Assembly: GCA_032622095.1 (NCBI GenBank) | Contig: CP136062.1 | Location: 137,782,351-137,846,350, forward strand | Direction: 5' to 3' | Length of the DNA stretch: 64,000 bases | From: Siphonodentalium dalli | Taxonomy: Eukaryota > Mollusca > Scaphopoda > Gadilida > Siphonodentaliidae | In this document: one piece after another, positions 22,000-35,583 of the stretch | How the letters are laid out: the number at the start of each line of letters is the position of its first letter | Numbering within the stretch: the first letter of the stretch is position 1 | The notes under the pieces: generated by a model | The model's database searches: none | Told to the model about the DNA's origin: nothing | What the model saw: only the letters and a program-made list of their open reading frames with translations | Position numbers and translations under genes: made by a program

Positions 22000-22860
22000 T
22001 TGTCTTAAGAAAGGGTTAAAGTATTTGGGTTGGGGAGGAGTAGTTTTAAATCTCATAACTCTGTCCCTATTCACACAAGGACCTCTCACTGTGAGATCCA
22101 ATGGTTTAGTGATTTCGGATGACATGTTTAGCAGTTTAAGTTAACTCATTGGAAGCAAAAGTGATAAATCCCTATCTTTGCCACTTTTGACATGCCAGAC
22201 ATTCAAAATTTATTATTCACTTCTAAAGAGAAATTATAATTGTTGACAAGCCAGACTGCAGACTGCTTAGAACGACATATATGTATAGGGGATTCCATCT
22301 CGTATTTAAATGGTACTTTAATTAGCCCCCCCCCCCCTTCCCCCATTCTCCCCAGTTATTTGTTTATCAAACATGGACAGATATAAGATCAGATCTGACC
22401 TGTGTATTAAATAAGATTAAGTGTTTCATAACAGGGGTGTATGGTTTTCAAAAATATATGTAGTTTATACAATTCAAAAGTATTATCTATATAATATTAT
22501 ACAGACATAATATGATGGGGATGCTGGCCCCTATGACCACTAAATCGTTCATATAAAAGAAAGTAAGTTAGCCCTCATTTGAATGGTTTCACACATTACA
22601 ATGTTTTACAAGTAGCTTGGGCACTAAAAGCCAAAACCTTCAATGTTAATCTCTAAGTGCTCTGTGGCCCCTAAAACAAGTCATCACTTACAATAGTCAT
22701 GTATATTTATCTGCTGTTTCCCATTGCATAGATAAATCATATTGGCTATCAGCTGTTGTTTTAATTTCAAATTGAAAGCACGTGTCTGAAGGGTTAATAT
22801 ATTTTTCAAAATCAATTAATCAGTCAATACCAAAATTGATAGAAGTGAATAGTGTGCAAA
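22000..22860. other. MED10 intron 1, nothing recognised
   Basis: AT-rich intron sequence with a 12-bp C run (22326-22337). No exon signal matching MED10 and no element ends. Confidence 0.4.
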
Positions 22861-22862
22861 GA

Positions 22863-23018
22863 TACCCAATAGATATTAAGAGATATGAGGAAGAGTCCAT
22901 GTTCATTATAGGATGTGTCTATGGAAACCTTGGAAAGGGTTACCCAATAGATATTAAGAGATATGAGGAAGAGTCCATGTTCATTATAGCATGTGTCTAT
23001 GGAAACCTTGGAAAGGGT
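22863..23018 (+). repeat. 78-bp tandem duplication
   Basis: TACCCAATAGATATTAAGAG starts at 22863 and 22941. The two 78-bp units differ at about one or two positions, so the duplication is young. 78 is divisible by three, so an ORF reads through both, but it has no other support. Confidence 0.9.
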
Positions 23019-23458
23019 TAATTATTTTTGAAGCAAATTAATGGAATTTAGAAGACACTTATATAGTTGAGGGGGCCCTTATCTCACCCTGTAATGAAAT
23101 TTCAAGAATAGGAAAAACACCAGTCTTGTGCAGCCATTAATCAATTTGACAATAAACAAACAGCCAGCCACCAGTGTTGTTTATCTTGCTTGACCCACCA
23201 GAGCTCTTTATCATATGTCATCACTCATTTCATAACAGATTTCACTTGGAATGACAACATCTATAAAAATCCTCTCATATACTCTGGATGTTGGATGATC
23301 ACATGGTAATTTATTGATATCATTATATTACATGAAACTATTGCAATAAAATCTTCATATTTTCAAAACAGGATATCACACCTAATTAATCGTATAAAAC
23401 TAAAATAAATGAAAGTGTCAATTTTTTTTTATTATTATTTTTTTTTTTATTGTTATTA

Positions 23459-23521
23459 AGGCGAGACCAATTTTATTACTTGGATTACGAACATTGAGGA
23501 TGAAAATCTGTAGATGCAGGA

Positions 23522-23561
<40 letters not shown>

Positions 23562-24219
23562 AACAAAACTTTTTGGAATTAATTATTAGTAAATCAGCTG
23601 GAATATTGGAATATCGACAGCAAATACAGACAAACATGACTATCTCACTGGTACCAGAGACAATATGGTAAGCAAATGAATGTATTCCATATCATTGGTT
23701 TAGATGAGCATTTATAAATAGGGTATTAATGCATCTTTGACCACCTCCATTTGACCCGGTATTATAATAAATGATGGTGGTCATCATGTCCTCGTTACAT
23801 TGAATTAAGAAATGAATGGCATTTATATTATGATACGCAATATTATAAAGCGTCCATAGATGCCGTCATGAATGGAAATATATACTAAGATACAGACCAG
23901 GTCTGTATTTTATAACAATATTTATATTTAATAAAAGGTTTAGTATGTTTTAATAATACATTTCATACGGAAATCGTAAACCGGATATACATGTAGTTCA
24001 GAAGTTTAAAATCTCAAACGTTTACCGGTATAAATAACGGATCGCGCGTAATACCGAAAGCCGGAAACATTAAAAAATACGGCAAAGTATCAAACAGAAA
24101 CGGACCGCACATTATACATACATCCGGAAAACATTATTTGCTTTCAAAATAATGGGGTTTTTTTTTGTGGATTTTGTTGTCGGCGCGTTCGTAATCCAAG
24201 TATAAAATTGGTCTCGCCT
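23459..24219. mobile_element. TIR element, 761 bp, with a 37-bp G tract
   Basis: The ends AGGCGAGACCAATTTTATTA / TATAAAATTGGTCTCGCCT form inverted repeats extending through TTGGATTACGAAC. Flanks are low complexity (T-rich left), so the TSD is ambiguous. 23524-23560 is an unbroken G run. No ORF of note. Confidence 0.7.
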
Positions 24220-24299
24220 AAAGTTCAAACAAAATTTAATATTTGTAATTATTATGCTAAATTTAGCAAGGAGCTAAATAAAAAAAAATTGAATTTAAA

Positions 24300-24667
24300 A
24301 AAAAAAAAAAACAGTCTTGAAAAAGGGTCATAACTCCTTTAAAATTAATCGGATCAAACCCATATACGGACTCGAAAAATGTTTGAGTTATAGCAGAATG
24401 CGTGAATTCTAAGTCGAAAAAGGGCCATAACTCTGTAATAAAAACTCGGATCAAACCCAAATTCGAACTCGATCTGTATTTTGGGCTGAGAAACCCATAT
24501 ACATAATTTGGTTTCGATCGGATAGAAAATGTTTGAGTTATCGCATTACTCGTAAAGTGTCTACGGACAGACAGACAGACAGACAGACGGACAGACGAAC
24601 GACGAGTGGTCAATCCGGGCAACGACACTATGTTTACCATACTATGGTATGGGTAAACATAAAAAGG
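24300..24667. repeat. 'GGGCCATAACTC' repeat, copy 3
   Basis: About 90% similar to 21220-21465. It ends with the ACCATACTATGGTA hairpin and GGGTAAACATAAAAA and directly abuts the 3' end of the LINE at 24668, whose own tail is missing, so one replaced or truncated the other. Confidence 0.75.
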
Positions 24668-25409
24668 AGTTTTTAACATAATTTCAGTTGTTAGGCTATA
24701 TAAGAAATCGCAAATTTTGAAACAAAAATGAGGCTGTAAAGAAATCAAAGTGAATACCAATGGTATGATGGCTGAAATTTAGAAAAATCGTAGAGTACAT
24801 GTACGTCTAGATATCGGGGCTGGCACAAAAAGCACTCGAAGGCTTAATTCCATTGTGGTCCCCTGATATGCTACCGGCCACGAGGCAGACAATATAGCTA
24901 CCACGAAATTCTCCATTTTGATACTAAAAAATAATGGTAATGACATCAATGTTAATATATTGATATTTTACATTGATAAAGCCATCATCAATGTGGATAA
25001 TATAATTTATCATCATAAGTGCTACATTTACAAGTAATCTTATGATTGTGAATATGTTTATTTTAAAAGAAATGTTCTTTTCACCGACCAGGTGGATGAG
25101 ACGCCTGGCAGATCCATTTAACATAACAAATCTGACACTCGTCTCATTCACCTGGTCTATGAATACTGACCGATATAATATTATATTAATATTAATGCTG
25201 CTGCAAGAGGTGCCTGTGGGTTCTGTGTCGGTTCGGTGACTTTGTAAATGATGGATACGCACCACTGCATATACGCACCACTGCCATGTATGGCCGGTTT
25301 TGGACTGGTCTGTCCATGACCGAAAGATGGAAACCCGAAATACAGGCAGCAGTAACAATATATGCAGAGATGAGTAATTGATTGGCAAAATTTTGGTCAC
25401 AGTTTCAAT

Positions 25410-25940
25410 TCAGTAGTACAGAAAGGGATCTTCCTCTCGGTCCTTCAGTTTAGATAAGAGATGTTTTTTTATACAAAATTTCCGGTACTTGATGTCAATG
25501 GGTAGATGTACAGTTTTGTCAAGTCTATTCCAGAGTCTTATTCCTGTGTAGAAAAAAGACTTTTTCCCATAACAACTTACATGAGGGAGGATGAATTTCA
25601 GTTTACCTGACCGGGTTTCAGATTGATCAGCCTCATTGTCCGAAACATTTATATCCCCTTCTTTATTTGATCGTTTGAAATGTTCATTAAAATATACTGG
25701 GGCTTGCTTATCTGAGATCTTCAAAACCATTGTCAATTTCCTAAAGTTAACTCTTTCACATACCGGCAGCCAATCTACTTTTAGAAATTCCGAATAGCCA
25801 ATATGTGTCCTACAATTTAGATCTAAAATGTATCTTACTAGCCTATTCTGGGTTGCTTGTAATCGGATCTTTGTTCTTTGCGTTAGACTAGTGTACCAAA
25901 AGCTTGAACTATAGTCAAAATGACATTGAATGAGGGCCAC
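25410..25940 (-). pseudogene. LINE A, RT C-terminal region
   Basis: Contains F-D-Y-S-S-S-F-W-Y, Q-N-R-L-V-R-Y-I-L and L-W-N-R-L-D, typical of the post-RT segment of CR1-like proteins. It ends at TGA/TAG near 25410, followed by the 3' UTR. Confidence 0.8.
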
Positions 25941-26355
25941 GGATAGTTCTTTTGCAGTATTGGTTCAGGTAAGATGCCTTTCTGTACAAGAATTTCAACT
26001 TAGAGTTTGCCTTCTGCAACATGTGTGCTACCATTAGCTCACCATTAAGATGGTGGTCTAAAATGGCCCCGAGATATGTTACGGAGTCACTGGGTCTGAT
26101 GCTCACGCCATCACAGCAAACACTCAGCTGGGATTTATTTTTCAATTTATGTGGTGATCCGAAAAGAATTGATTCTGTTTTTCCCAGGTGTAAAGATAGT
26201 TTATTATCCACCAGCCAAGCGCTCAGTTTGCTCAGTTCTACGCTGAGAGTTTGTTCAATGATGTGCACATCAGATCCAGCGACAATAAGGGCAGAGTCAT
26301 CTGCATATAAGAGGAGTTGACAAGACACAGCCATGGAAGCATCGTTAACATACAT
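25915..26355 (-). pseudogene. LINE A, RT catalytic segment
   Basis: Has the catalytic Y-A-D-D-S box and K-L-S-L-H-L-G-K-T-E and T-Y-L-G-A-I-L-D motifs. It is separated from the upstream RT half by a 125-bp MITE and from the C-terminal part by a frameshift near 25925. Confidence 0.85.
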
Positions 26356-26370
26356 GTACAGTAAAAACAG

Positions 26371-26495
26371 TCAGCCCTCTTAATTCAGATTGTTTGGCTT
26401 CGGCAATCCGCTACGGCAACAGTATGCCGTGGCCCAGTTTGCTTCAGCAAATTGCTTCGGCAATGCTGATTGCCGTAGCCAATTATGAAGGCTGA
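26371..26495. mobile_element. 125-bp MITE inserted in the LINE A RT
   Basis: Inverted ends TCAGCCCTCTTAATT / AATTATGAAGGCTGA, flanked by ACAG on both sides (26367-26370, 26496-26499). Removing it with one ACAG restores the LINE frame between the G-P-L-L-F box and the Y-A-D-D box, which proves the borders and a 4-bp TSD. The interior is made of GCTTCGGCAAT/ATTGCCGTAGC inverted words. Superfamily not known. Confidence 0.85.
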
Positions 26496-27390
26496 ACAGT
26501 AGAGGACCTAAAATGGACCCCTGGGGTACGCCACAGGAAATATCTTCAAAATCAGATAATGTACCATTTACATCAACAGCTTGGGATCTCCCATTCAGGT
26601 AGCTGTGAAACCAAAGAAGTGCGCTTTCATCCAAACCGATAACCTTAAGTTTTTGCAATAAAATTTCATGATCCACTGTATCAAAAGCCTTTTGAAGGTC
26701 TATCAGGACCATACCTGTAAGGTTACCCTTGTCCATCTCACTACGAATTTTATCTGTGAGGTATAACAGACATGTGTCTGTTGAAAACCCTGACCTAAAA
26801 CCAGATTGGTAGCCATATAATAAATTTTGTTTTTGTAAATATTCCTCAAGTTGTTTGTATACAATTCTTTCTATTATTTTTTAGGCTAAATTAAGTACGG
26901 AGACAGGTCTGTAAGTTCCAGGCTGTGTCTTCTCCCCCTTCTTATAGATTGGTATGACCCTAGCTCTTTTGAGCTCTTCTGGGACATGCCCATTGTGAAT
27001 AGAAAGATTCACTATGTGGGTGAGTGGAGATGTTAAAACAGCAGCACCATCCTTCAAAAACCTTGCCGGTATCCCATCGGGGCCCGTGGCTTTGGATGAG
27101 CACAGACTTTCTAGTATCTTATGAACTTCATCTTCATCAACAACAATGTTACAACATGGAGTTTAAGTTTGTTGATGGGATCTACTTTTCTTCTATAGTA
27201 GTTAACAAGAGTCAAGTTGTTGAAGATACCAGGAGCCTTTGGGAGTTTATTCAGAAGATTAGATGCTATATTGCAAAAGAAATTATTGAATTCTTTAGCA
27301 ATGGTCACTGCATTAAAGCAAACTTCTTCATTGATCTTTAGAGCATAGTTAGTTTTGTTACTGGTTTTTTTTTTATGGACAACCAAGTTT
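26380..27390 (-). pseudogene. LINE A, RT N-terminal half
   Basis: Contains the palm motifs L-Q-K-A-F-D-T-V-D-H and G-V-P-Q-G-S-I-L-G-P-L-L-F. Upstream, in shifted frames to 27390, are K-A-T-G-P-D-G-I-P and Y-R-P-V-S-V-L-N-L-A. A stop near 26883 and frameshifts near 27110 break the ORF. Confidence 0.85.
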
Positions 27391-28416
27391 TTTCAATGAT
27401 TTCCATAGCTCTTTAGGTCTGTTTCTATTTGCATCTAATTGTTGGGTAAAATATGTTAACTTTGCATCCCGTATCATATGTTGGGCTTTATTTCTCAGGT
27501 TTTTATAAGACTCCAAGTCAGTAATTTCTTTTGACTTTCTGTATTTATGAAGCATTAAGTTTCTATCTTTAATAGTTGTTAGAATGTCTGAGCTCATCCA
27601 TTCCTCGGTACCCCCCTTTATCCTAACATCTTTCATAGGTGAAATATCATTTATCACGGATAGCAGATTCTTTTTAAAGAGAAGCCAGGCCTGTGTAACA
27701 TCATTACAACAAATGACTTCCATCCAGTCCACCTGTGTTTGCAGTTTATCACAAAAATCTGAAATTGAGTAGTTCTTGAGACTACGAGTCTTTATTGTGT
27801 TATGCTCATATGATCTTGCTTTAGTCTTCTTTCAATTGCAAAAAATCATGCTGTGATCACTTAGGCCAATGTCAATGACACCGGACTGTGTGATCATAGA
27901 AGGATCTGAGGCGAAAATTAAGTCAATAAGTGAGGAAGAGTTTTGACTAATTCTGGTAAAGTCTTTTATTAATTGACTAAGGCTAAAGAGCCTTTTGATA
28001 GTATCAACTTTCTTATGAAGGGAACTGTGAGTTGACTTGTTTGAGACATCAACGTTAAAATCACCCAAAAGAATTACCTCAGAATCTATGAAGTCATTTT
28101 CGAGGCCAAGCTTCTCAAGTTTATCAAAGAAATCATACTGTCTTGGTGGGCGATACCCTACCCCAATCAATAAGGGTTTACTCTTGGGGAAAAGTATGTC
28201 TACCCAGCATGCTTCTATACCCTCTGTGGTTAGGCTATCTCTAACATTAAAATTCAAAGAATCATGTATATAGAGACATACACCTCCGCCTTGTCTATTA
28301 CGGTCTTTACAAATGACAGAATATTTATCAATCTTGATTTCAGAATTTGTTACAGATGGATCTTTAGAACCAGGTTTCAGAAAATGCCAACATTTTTGCC
28401 TTTGATTCTTCCGCAA
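27373..28416 (-). pseudogene. LINE A, AP endonuclease and linker
   Basis: 28416-27832 encodes the APE core: G-G-G-V-C-L-Y-I, G-V-G-Y-R-P-P, L-L-G-D-F-N-V-D and the catalytic S-D-H-S. 27732-27373 is the helical linker to the RT. One stop (near 27831) and one frameshift against the upstream PHD ORF (near 28375). Confidence 0.85.
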
Positions 28417-28936
28417 AATATCGGAGTTCGTCGATCTTATGTAAAATACTGCGGCAATTAAGATGAATCACTTTAAGACCATTTGATTTGAAAATATCAT
28501 ATGACATGTCGTGCAAATTGATGTTGATTGATTCGTTTGCGTCAATGAGTGTTTCCGACTGCAAGTCAATGACATCTTCATCAGAACAGTTTAGACCGGG
28601 TAGTTCTTTAAACAAACACGGAGTACAGCGAAAGTTCAGGTCTTCGGGGAACTCTTGATAGTGGTGGTACTTCGTATTGTTTATTCCACAGCATCTTGTG
28701 TGCGTCCAGATTCCACATCCATCACAGTCAACGGCTTTACTTGATTTTATAACGCCTTTTGAACAGACGGAGCATGGGTATTTGAGAGTTCTTCCACCTG
28801 GAACGTGCGTCGAGTTTCCCACGGCAGCGGCCAACTGAGTAAGGGCAATACATAACCAAGACAGTCCCAACATTGTCGATAAAGTTAGAACAAATCCTAA
28901 AGTTTGTTGAAGAATTTTCACATGTTGCAGCAGCAA
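28364..28936 (-). pseudogene. LINE A, PHD finger and start of endonuclease
   Basis: A C-x2-C ... C-x2-C ... H-x2-C ... C-x2-C pattern (P-C-S-V-C, D-C-D-G-C, W-T-H-T-R-C, F-R-C-T-P-C) is a C4HC3 PHD finger at residues ~53-106. After it comes the APE start L-K-V-I-H-L-N-C-R-S and F-S-E-T-W. PHD fingers in ORFs of CR1/L2 elements are known and are thought to bind chromatin or nucleic acid. Confidence 0.8.
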
Positions 28937-29209
28937 AAACTCATGAGATAGTATCAGCCAATCAATAGGATTAAAAGTCTGTATGTAGCTTCAAAACGTG
29001 TTTCCTTTGTACTGGATTTACCAGGTAAATGAACAGTTCAACATCCAGTGGATACATCATATAAAGTAATTTAACGTAAGTATAAAAGAGCGTCAAAGTA
29101 TGAAGAATATTTCCGAAAATTCCGAAAATATGAAGGCCGCCATGTTGGATTATCATTTGATAGACCGACCTTTCAGTGCAGCAAACCACTCCAAATGTCA
29201 CGTTAATTT

Positions 29210-29990
29210 ACAAACTTGACCACCACTCTCCCGCTATGTAGATTTCCACAAACTCTGGAGAGGCGTAGGAACATCAGTTTTTAACATTTAATGATGATAT
29301 CATCATTTGAAGACGTGATTTAGCCATGCCCAGTCCATGTTTTCATTCCAATAATGTGTAATTCCAAAAAAGACAGAGTTTAAGCCGTAGTTAATTAACA
29401 CCTTGCCGTGGTGTCAGCCTTTGTACTCCCGCTAATCTTATGCTCGTCCATCTGGTTTGTCCAGAAGATACCGCGCAGTAAGCTTTCTCGAAACAGTGCG
29501 CGGAAGATTCTACCACACACCCGCTCTAATGGTAATAAAACGTTAAAAAAAAATTACAAATCTCAACTGAATACTTTCTAGTACTATATATTTCACTAAT
29601 ATAAATGTTTGAGTTCAACCCCCACCTGCCCCACATGCATAATAACTGTTTTATTTGTTCTGCGCACTTCTGCGCACTGTTTTGAGTTTCCGAAATAACC
29701 GTAATGTCTAAAGTAAAGATTTACTCCATAAACTTGATAAAGTCTTATTATTAAACTTTAAAGACACAAACTTCGCAAAATGTATAAGAAATGCTAAACT
29801 CAGGTTGGGTGGACTTGGGGGAGACAGATGGCACTGTACAAAAAGTCACCCCCAAAAAATCACCTTTCGTATTTAATCCCAGATATTGCTGCTGATTTCA
29901 GCTATTACAATTTATAGCTGATTTTTCACATTTCCCAGACCTGATATTTTTTTTTAGAACTAGGCCTGCCGCCTAGTAAGTAGTATTAGT
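29210..29990 (-). other. Spacer between the two opposed LINE copies
   Basis: Mostly unassigned intron sequence between the 5' side of LINE A and the truncation point of LINE B. No exon. Confidence 0.4.
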
Positions 29991-29994
29991 AGAA

Positions 29995-31812
29995 CAACTC
30001 CTCTTATATGCAGATGACTCTGCCCTTATTGTCGCTGGATCTGATGTGCACATCATTGAACAAACTCTCAGCGTAGAACTGAGCAAACTGAGCGCTTGGC
30101 TGGTGGATAATAAACTATCTCTACACCTGGGAAAAACAGAATCAATTCTTTTCGGATCACCACATAAATTGAAAAATAAATCCCAGCTGAGTGATTGCTG
30201 TGATGGCGAGAGCATCAGACCCAGTGACTCCGTAACATATCTCGGGGCCATTTTAGACCACCATCTTAATGGTGAGCTGATGGCAGCACACATGTTGCAG
30301 AAAGCAAACTCTAAGTTGAAATTCTTGTACAGAAAGGCATCTTACCTGAACCAATACTGCAAAAGAACTCTATCCTTGGCCCTTATTCAATGTCATTTTG
30401 ACTATAGTTCAAGCTTTTGGTACACTAGTCTAACGCAAAGATCCGATTACAAGCAACCCAGAATAGGCTAGTAAGATACATTTTAGATCTAAATTGTAGG
30501 ACACATATTGGCTATTCGGAATTTCTAAAAGTAGATTGGCTGCCGGTATGTGAAAGAGTTAACTTTAGGAAATTGACAATGGTTATGAAGATCTCAGATA
30601 AGCAAGCCCCAGTATATTTTAATGAACATTTCAAACGATCAAATAAAGAAGGGGATATAAATGTTTCGGACAATGAGGCTGATCAATCTGAAACCCGGTC
30701 AGGTAAACTGAAATTCATCCTCCCTCATGTAAGTTGTTATGGGAAAAAGTCTTTTTTCTACACAGGAATAAGACTCTGGAATAGACTTGACAAAACTGTA
30801 CATCTACCCATTGACATCAAGTACCGGAAATTTTGCATAAAAAAACATCTCTTATCTAAACTGAAGGACCGAGAGGAAGATCCCTTTCTGTACTACTGAA
30901 TTGAAACTGTGACCAAAATTTTGCCAATCAATTACTCATCTCTGCATATATTGTTACTGCTGCCTGTATTTCGGGTTTCCATCTTTCGGTCATGGACAGA
31001 CCAGTCCAAAACCGGCCATACATGGCAGTGGTGCGTATATGCAGTGGTGCGTATCCATCATTTACAAAGTCACCGAACTGACACAGATCCCACAGGCACC
31101 TCTTGCAGCAGCACTAATATTAATATAATATTATATCGGTCAGTATTCATAGACCCGGTGAATGAGACGAGTGTCAGACTTGTTATGTTAAATGGATCTG
31201 CCAGGGGTCTCATCCACCTGGTCGGTGAAATGATCATTTCTTTTAAAATAAACATATTCACAATCATAAGATTACCGGTACTTGTAAATGTAGCACTTAT
31301 GATGATAAATTATTTTATCCACATTGATGATGGCTTTATCAATGTAAAATATCAATATATTAACATTGATGTCATTACCATTATTTTTTAGTATCAAAAT
31401 GGAGAATTTTGTGGTAACTATATTGTCTGCCTCGTGGCCGGTAGCATATAAGGGGACCACAATGGAACAATGGAATTAAGCCTTCGAGTGCTTTTTGTGC
31501 CATCCCCGATATCTAGCCGTACATGTACACTACGATTTTTTTTCTAAATTTCAGCCATCAATGCATCATATCATTGGTAATGGTATTCACTTTGACTTCT
31601 TTACAGCCTCATTTTTGTTTCAAAATTTGCGATTTCTTATATAGCCTAACAACTAAAATTATGTTAAAAACTCCTTTTTATTTGCTTGTAATTTATTATA
31701 TTTGTAACCTGTTAAAACAATATAGATTATGGTGTATTATATACGTGTACTAGTATGTCTTTATAATTTATATAAAAAAAAAATCAAATAAAAAAAAATC
31801 AAATCAAATCAA
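29995..31812 (+). mobile_element. CR1/L2-like LINE 'B', 5'-truncated, opposite orientation
   Basis: Starts abruptly just before the Y-A-D-D box and runs through the RT C-terminus (30046-30471, 30573-30899, one frameshift between) and 3' UTR. It ends in AATC/CAAAT repeats after an A-rich run (31772-31812). 1.65 kb is nearly identical to 24668-26319 in inverse orientation. Typical 5' truncation. Its tail ends 55 bp from the MED10 exon 1 donor. Confidence 0.9.
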
Positions 31813-31866
31813 AAGACGACTAAAAGTAAGAGTAAATATAACTTAGTATGAATAAAAAGTAATCAC

Positions 31867-31988
31867 AATTTTTGATGAAGAACTGACTGTCCTTGTGGCT
31901 GGAAATCTCCAACCAAAATGCCCAGCTGTCTTGTGTTTTCGATAAACATTTCTAACTGCTGCTCCAACGTTTCCAATTTTTCCGCCAT
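31867..31988 (-). CDS. MED10: Mediator subunit 10, exon 1
   Basis: MED10 is a subunit of the Mediator middle module, linking activators to RNA polymerase II in the nucleus. The ATG (31986-31988) lies in ACAATGGCG, a fair Kozak context. It encodes M-A-E-K-L-E-T-L-E-Q-Q-L-E-M-F-I-E-N and then R-Q-L-G-I-L-V-G-D-F-Q-P, ending L-H-Q-K + TT. This matches the MED10 N-terminus (human E-H-L-E-K-F-V-E-N-I-R-Q-L-G-I-I-V-S-D-F-Q-P). Exons of 122, 84, 103 and 96 nt join in phase to 134 residues (human 135). The donor is GTGATT, weaker than consensus. Introns of 13.6, 1.96 and 2.9 kb make the gene 19 kb. An out-of-frame ATG sits 10 nt upstream and overlaps the start. Confidence 0.92.
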
Positions 31989-32732
31989 TGTTATTCATTG
32001 AACTCGGCCTTCCGTTACATTGTTTATTGTATGCCTTCCGGTTATCGATGATCCCGAACACCATGCAAAGGAAATATAGTAGTACTTAATGCCGAGTATA
32101 TTTTGTTTAAGTAACTTTGAAGACATTCAGATTCATACTAATTCATTCAGAGTCGGCGAAAAACTCACAATTTCAATCTTGGTACACACATAGCCGTACC
32201 GAACGAGCCATGAGGACTGGGAGGGCTGTACGTAGCCCCCAAACGTTTTGAAAGCTCAAAATTCGGGTAATTTTCTGGCAAATTAGAGATATTTTTGGTA
32301 AAATTGGGCAAATTGTATCTGCCGAGTGTGTCTGTAGATATTTCAGTGCAGGAACTTTCCGGTTATAGACACACTGTTCCAGGAGCTGCGTGGGCCTACT
32401 TCCCTAAATCGAAATTGAATGGTATTTCAGGGGAGAATTGTGGTAAATTATAGCTAGTATTTTTCAATTTTTTTGCTCGAATTTTACACATTTAAGGTTA
32501 ATTTTAATCTTCTTTTTTTTATATAATTATGTGTATACAAGGTATATTCTACAAAAACTGTATACAATCATGAGTATATCATGTAGAAATATTCGAACAA
32601 AAAGTCTCAGCTCCCTAAAAATTCTGGCACCCGTACGCGGCCATGGGTATGAATACATTATTGAAACACTGTGGATTACAAGTCACATCTTGAGAGGCTT
32701 TTCATTGGTGGGGTGGTATTTATGGAAACGGG
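31989..32732. other. MED10 5' flank and presumed promoter region
   Basis: No TATA box or other element can be assigned with confidence. Nothing else recognised before the long-TIR element at 32733. Confidence 0.35.
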
Positions 32733-35103
<2,371 letters not shown>

Positions 35104-35583
35104 TATTTATATACGCGCATTCAATTTGTAAATCGTGGCGTAGCCGAAGGTGTCTCCGTTCAAACGACGTATCGGCCCGCAGCTCAGCACGTTGAGGTGT
35201 TTAGGAAGTTTGGAGTTTGGGAAGATTTGAAAGGGCTATCAGCCCTCTCATACAACCCGCTTTGGTTATGCACAGTGTCGCTGAAGAACGTAAGTAAAGT
35301 CTGTGAGTACCGTATATTTCTATCTGACATACACAGTAGGTCAGGAAGGGTCAGGTTACTACGTTTTCAACTTTTCGGTGAACAAAGACAAGTACCAGTC
35401 TGCCGAGCGAAATTCGACAACTGTCTAAATTTCTAGTTCATGGGCGTATAATTACATTTTAATAAATCATCTGCGTCTCAAAGTTGATACAATTGCTTAG
35501 TGAATGAAAATTGCTATCTAGCTTGGATAGCTTAAAGGTCGATTACTATCAAGTCGGATTCCCTGATTCATCATACACATGGG

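Larger units (their letters stand above)
24668..28960 (-). mobile_element. CR1/L2-like LINE 'A', nearly full length, inactive
   Basis: Minus-strand order is PHD finger, AP endonuclease, reverse transcriptase, C-terminal domain, then ~730 bp of 3' UTR. The reading frame is interrupted by several frameshifts and stops and a MITE. Its 3' half (24668-26319) is a near-identical inverted copy of the element at 29995-31812. PHD plus APE plus RT order fits CR1/L2 within the Jockey superfamily; the exact clade cannot be set here. It lies antisense-to-antisense, i.e. same strand as MED10, in intron 1. Confidence 0.9.

Noticed and set aside
31843..32064. 73-residue minus-strand ORF as a gene
   Set aside because: It is the wrong frame over MED10 exon 1, opened by the upstream ATG.
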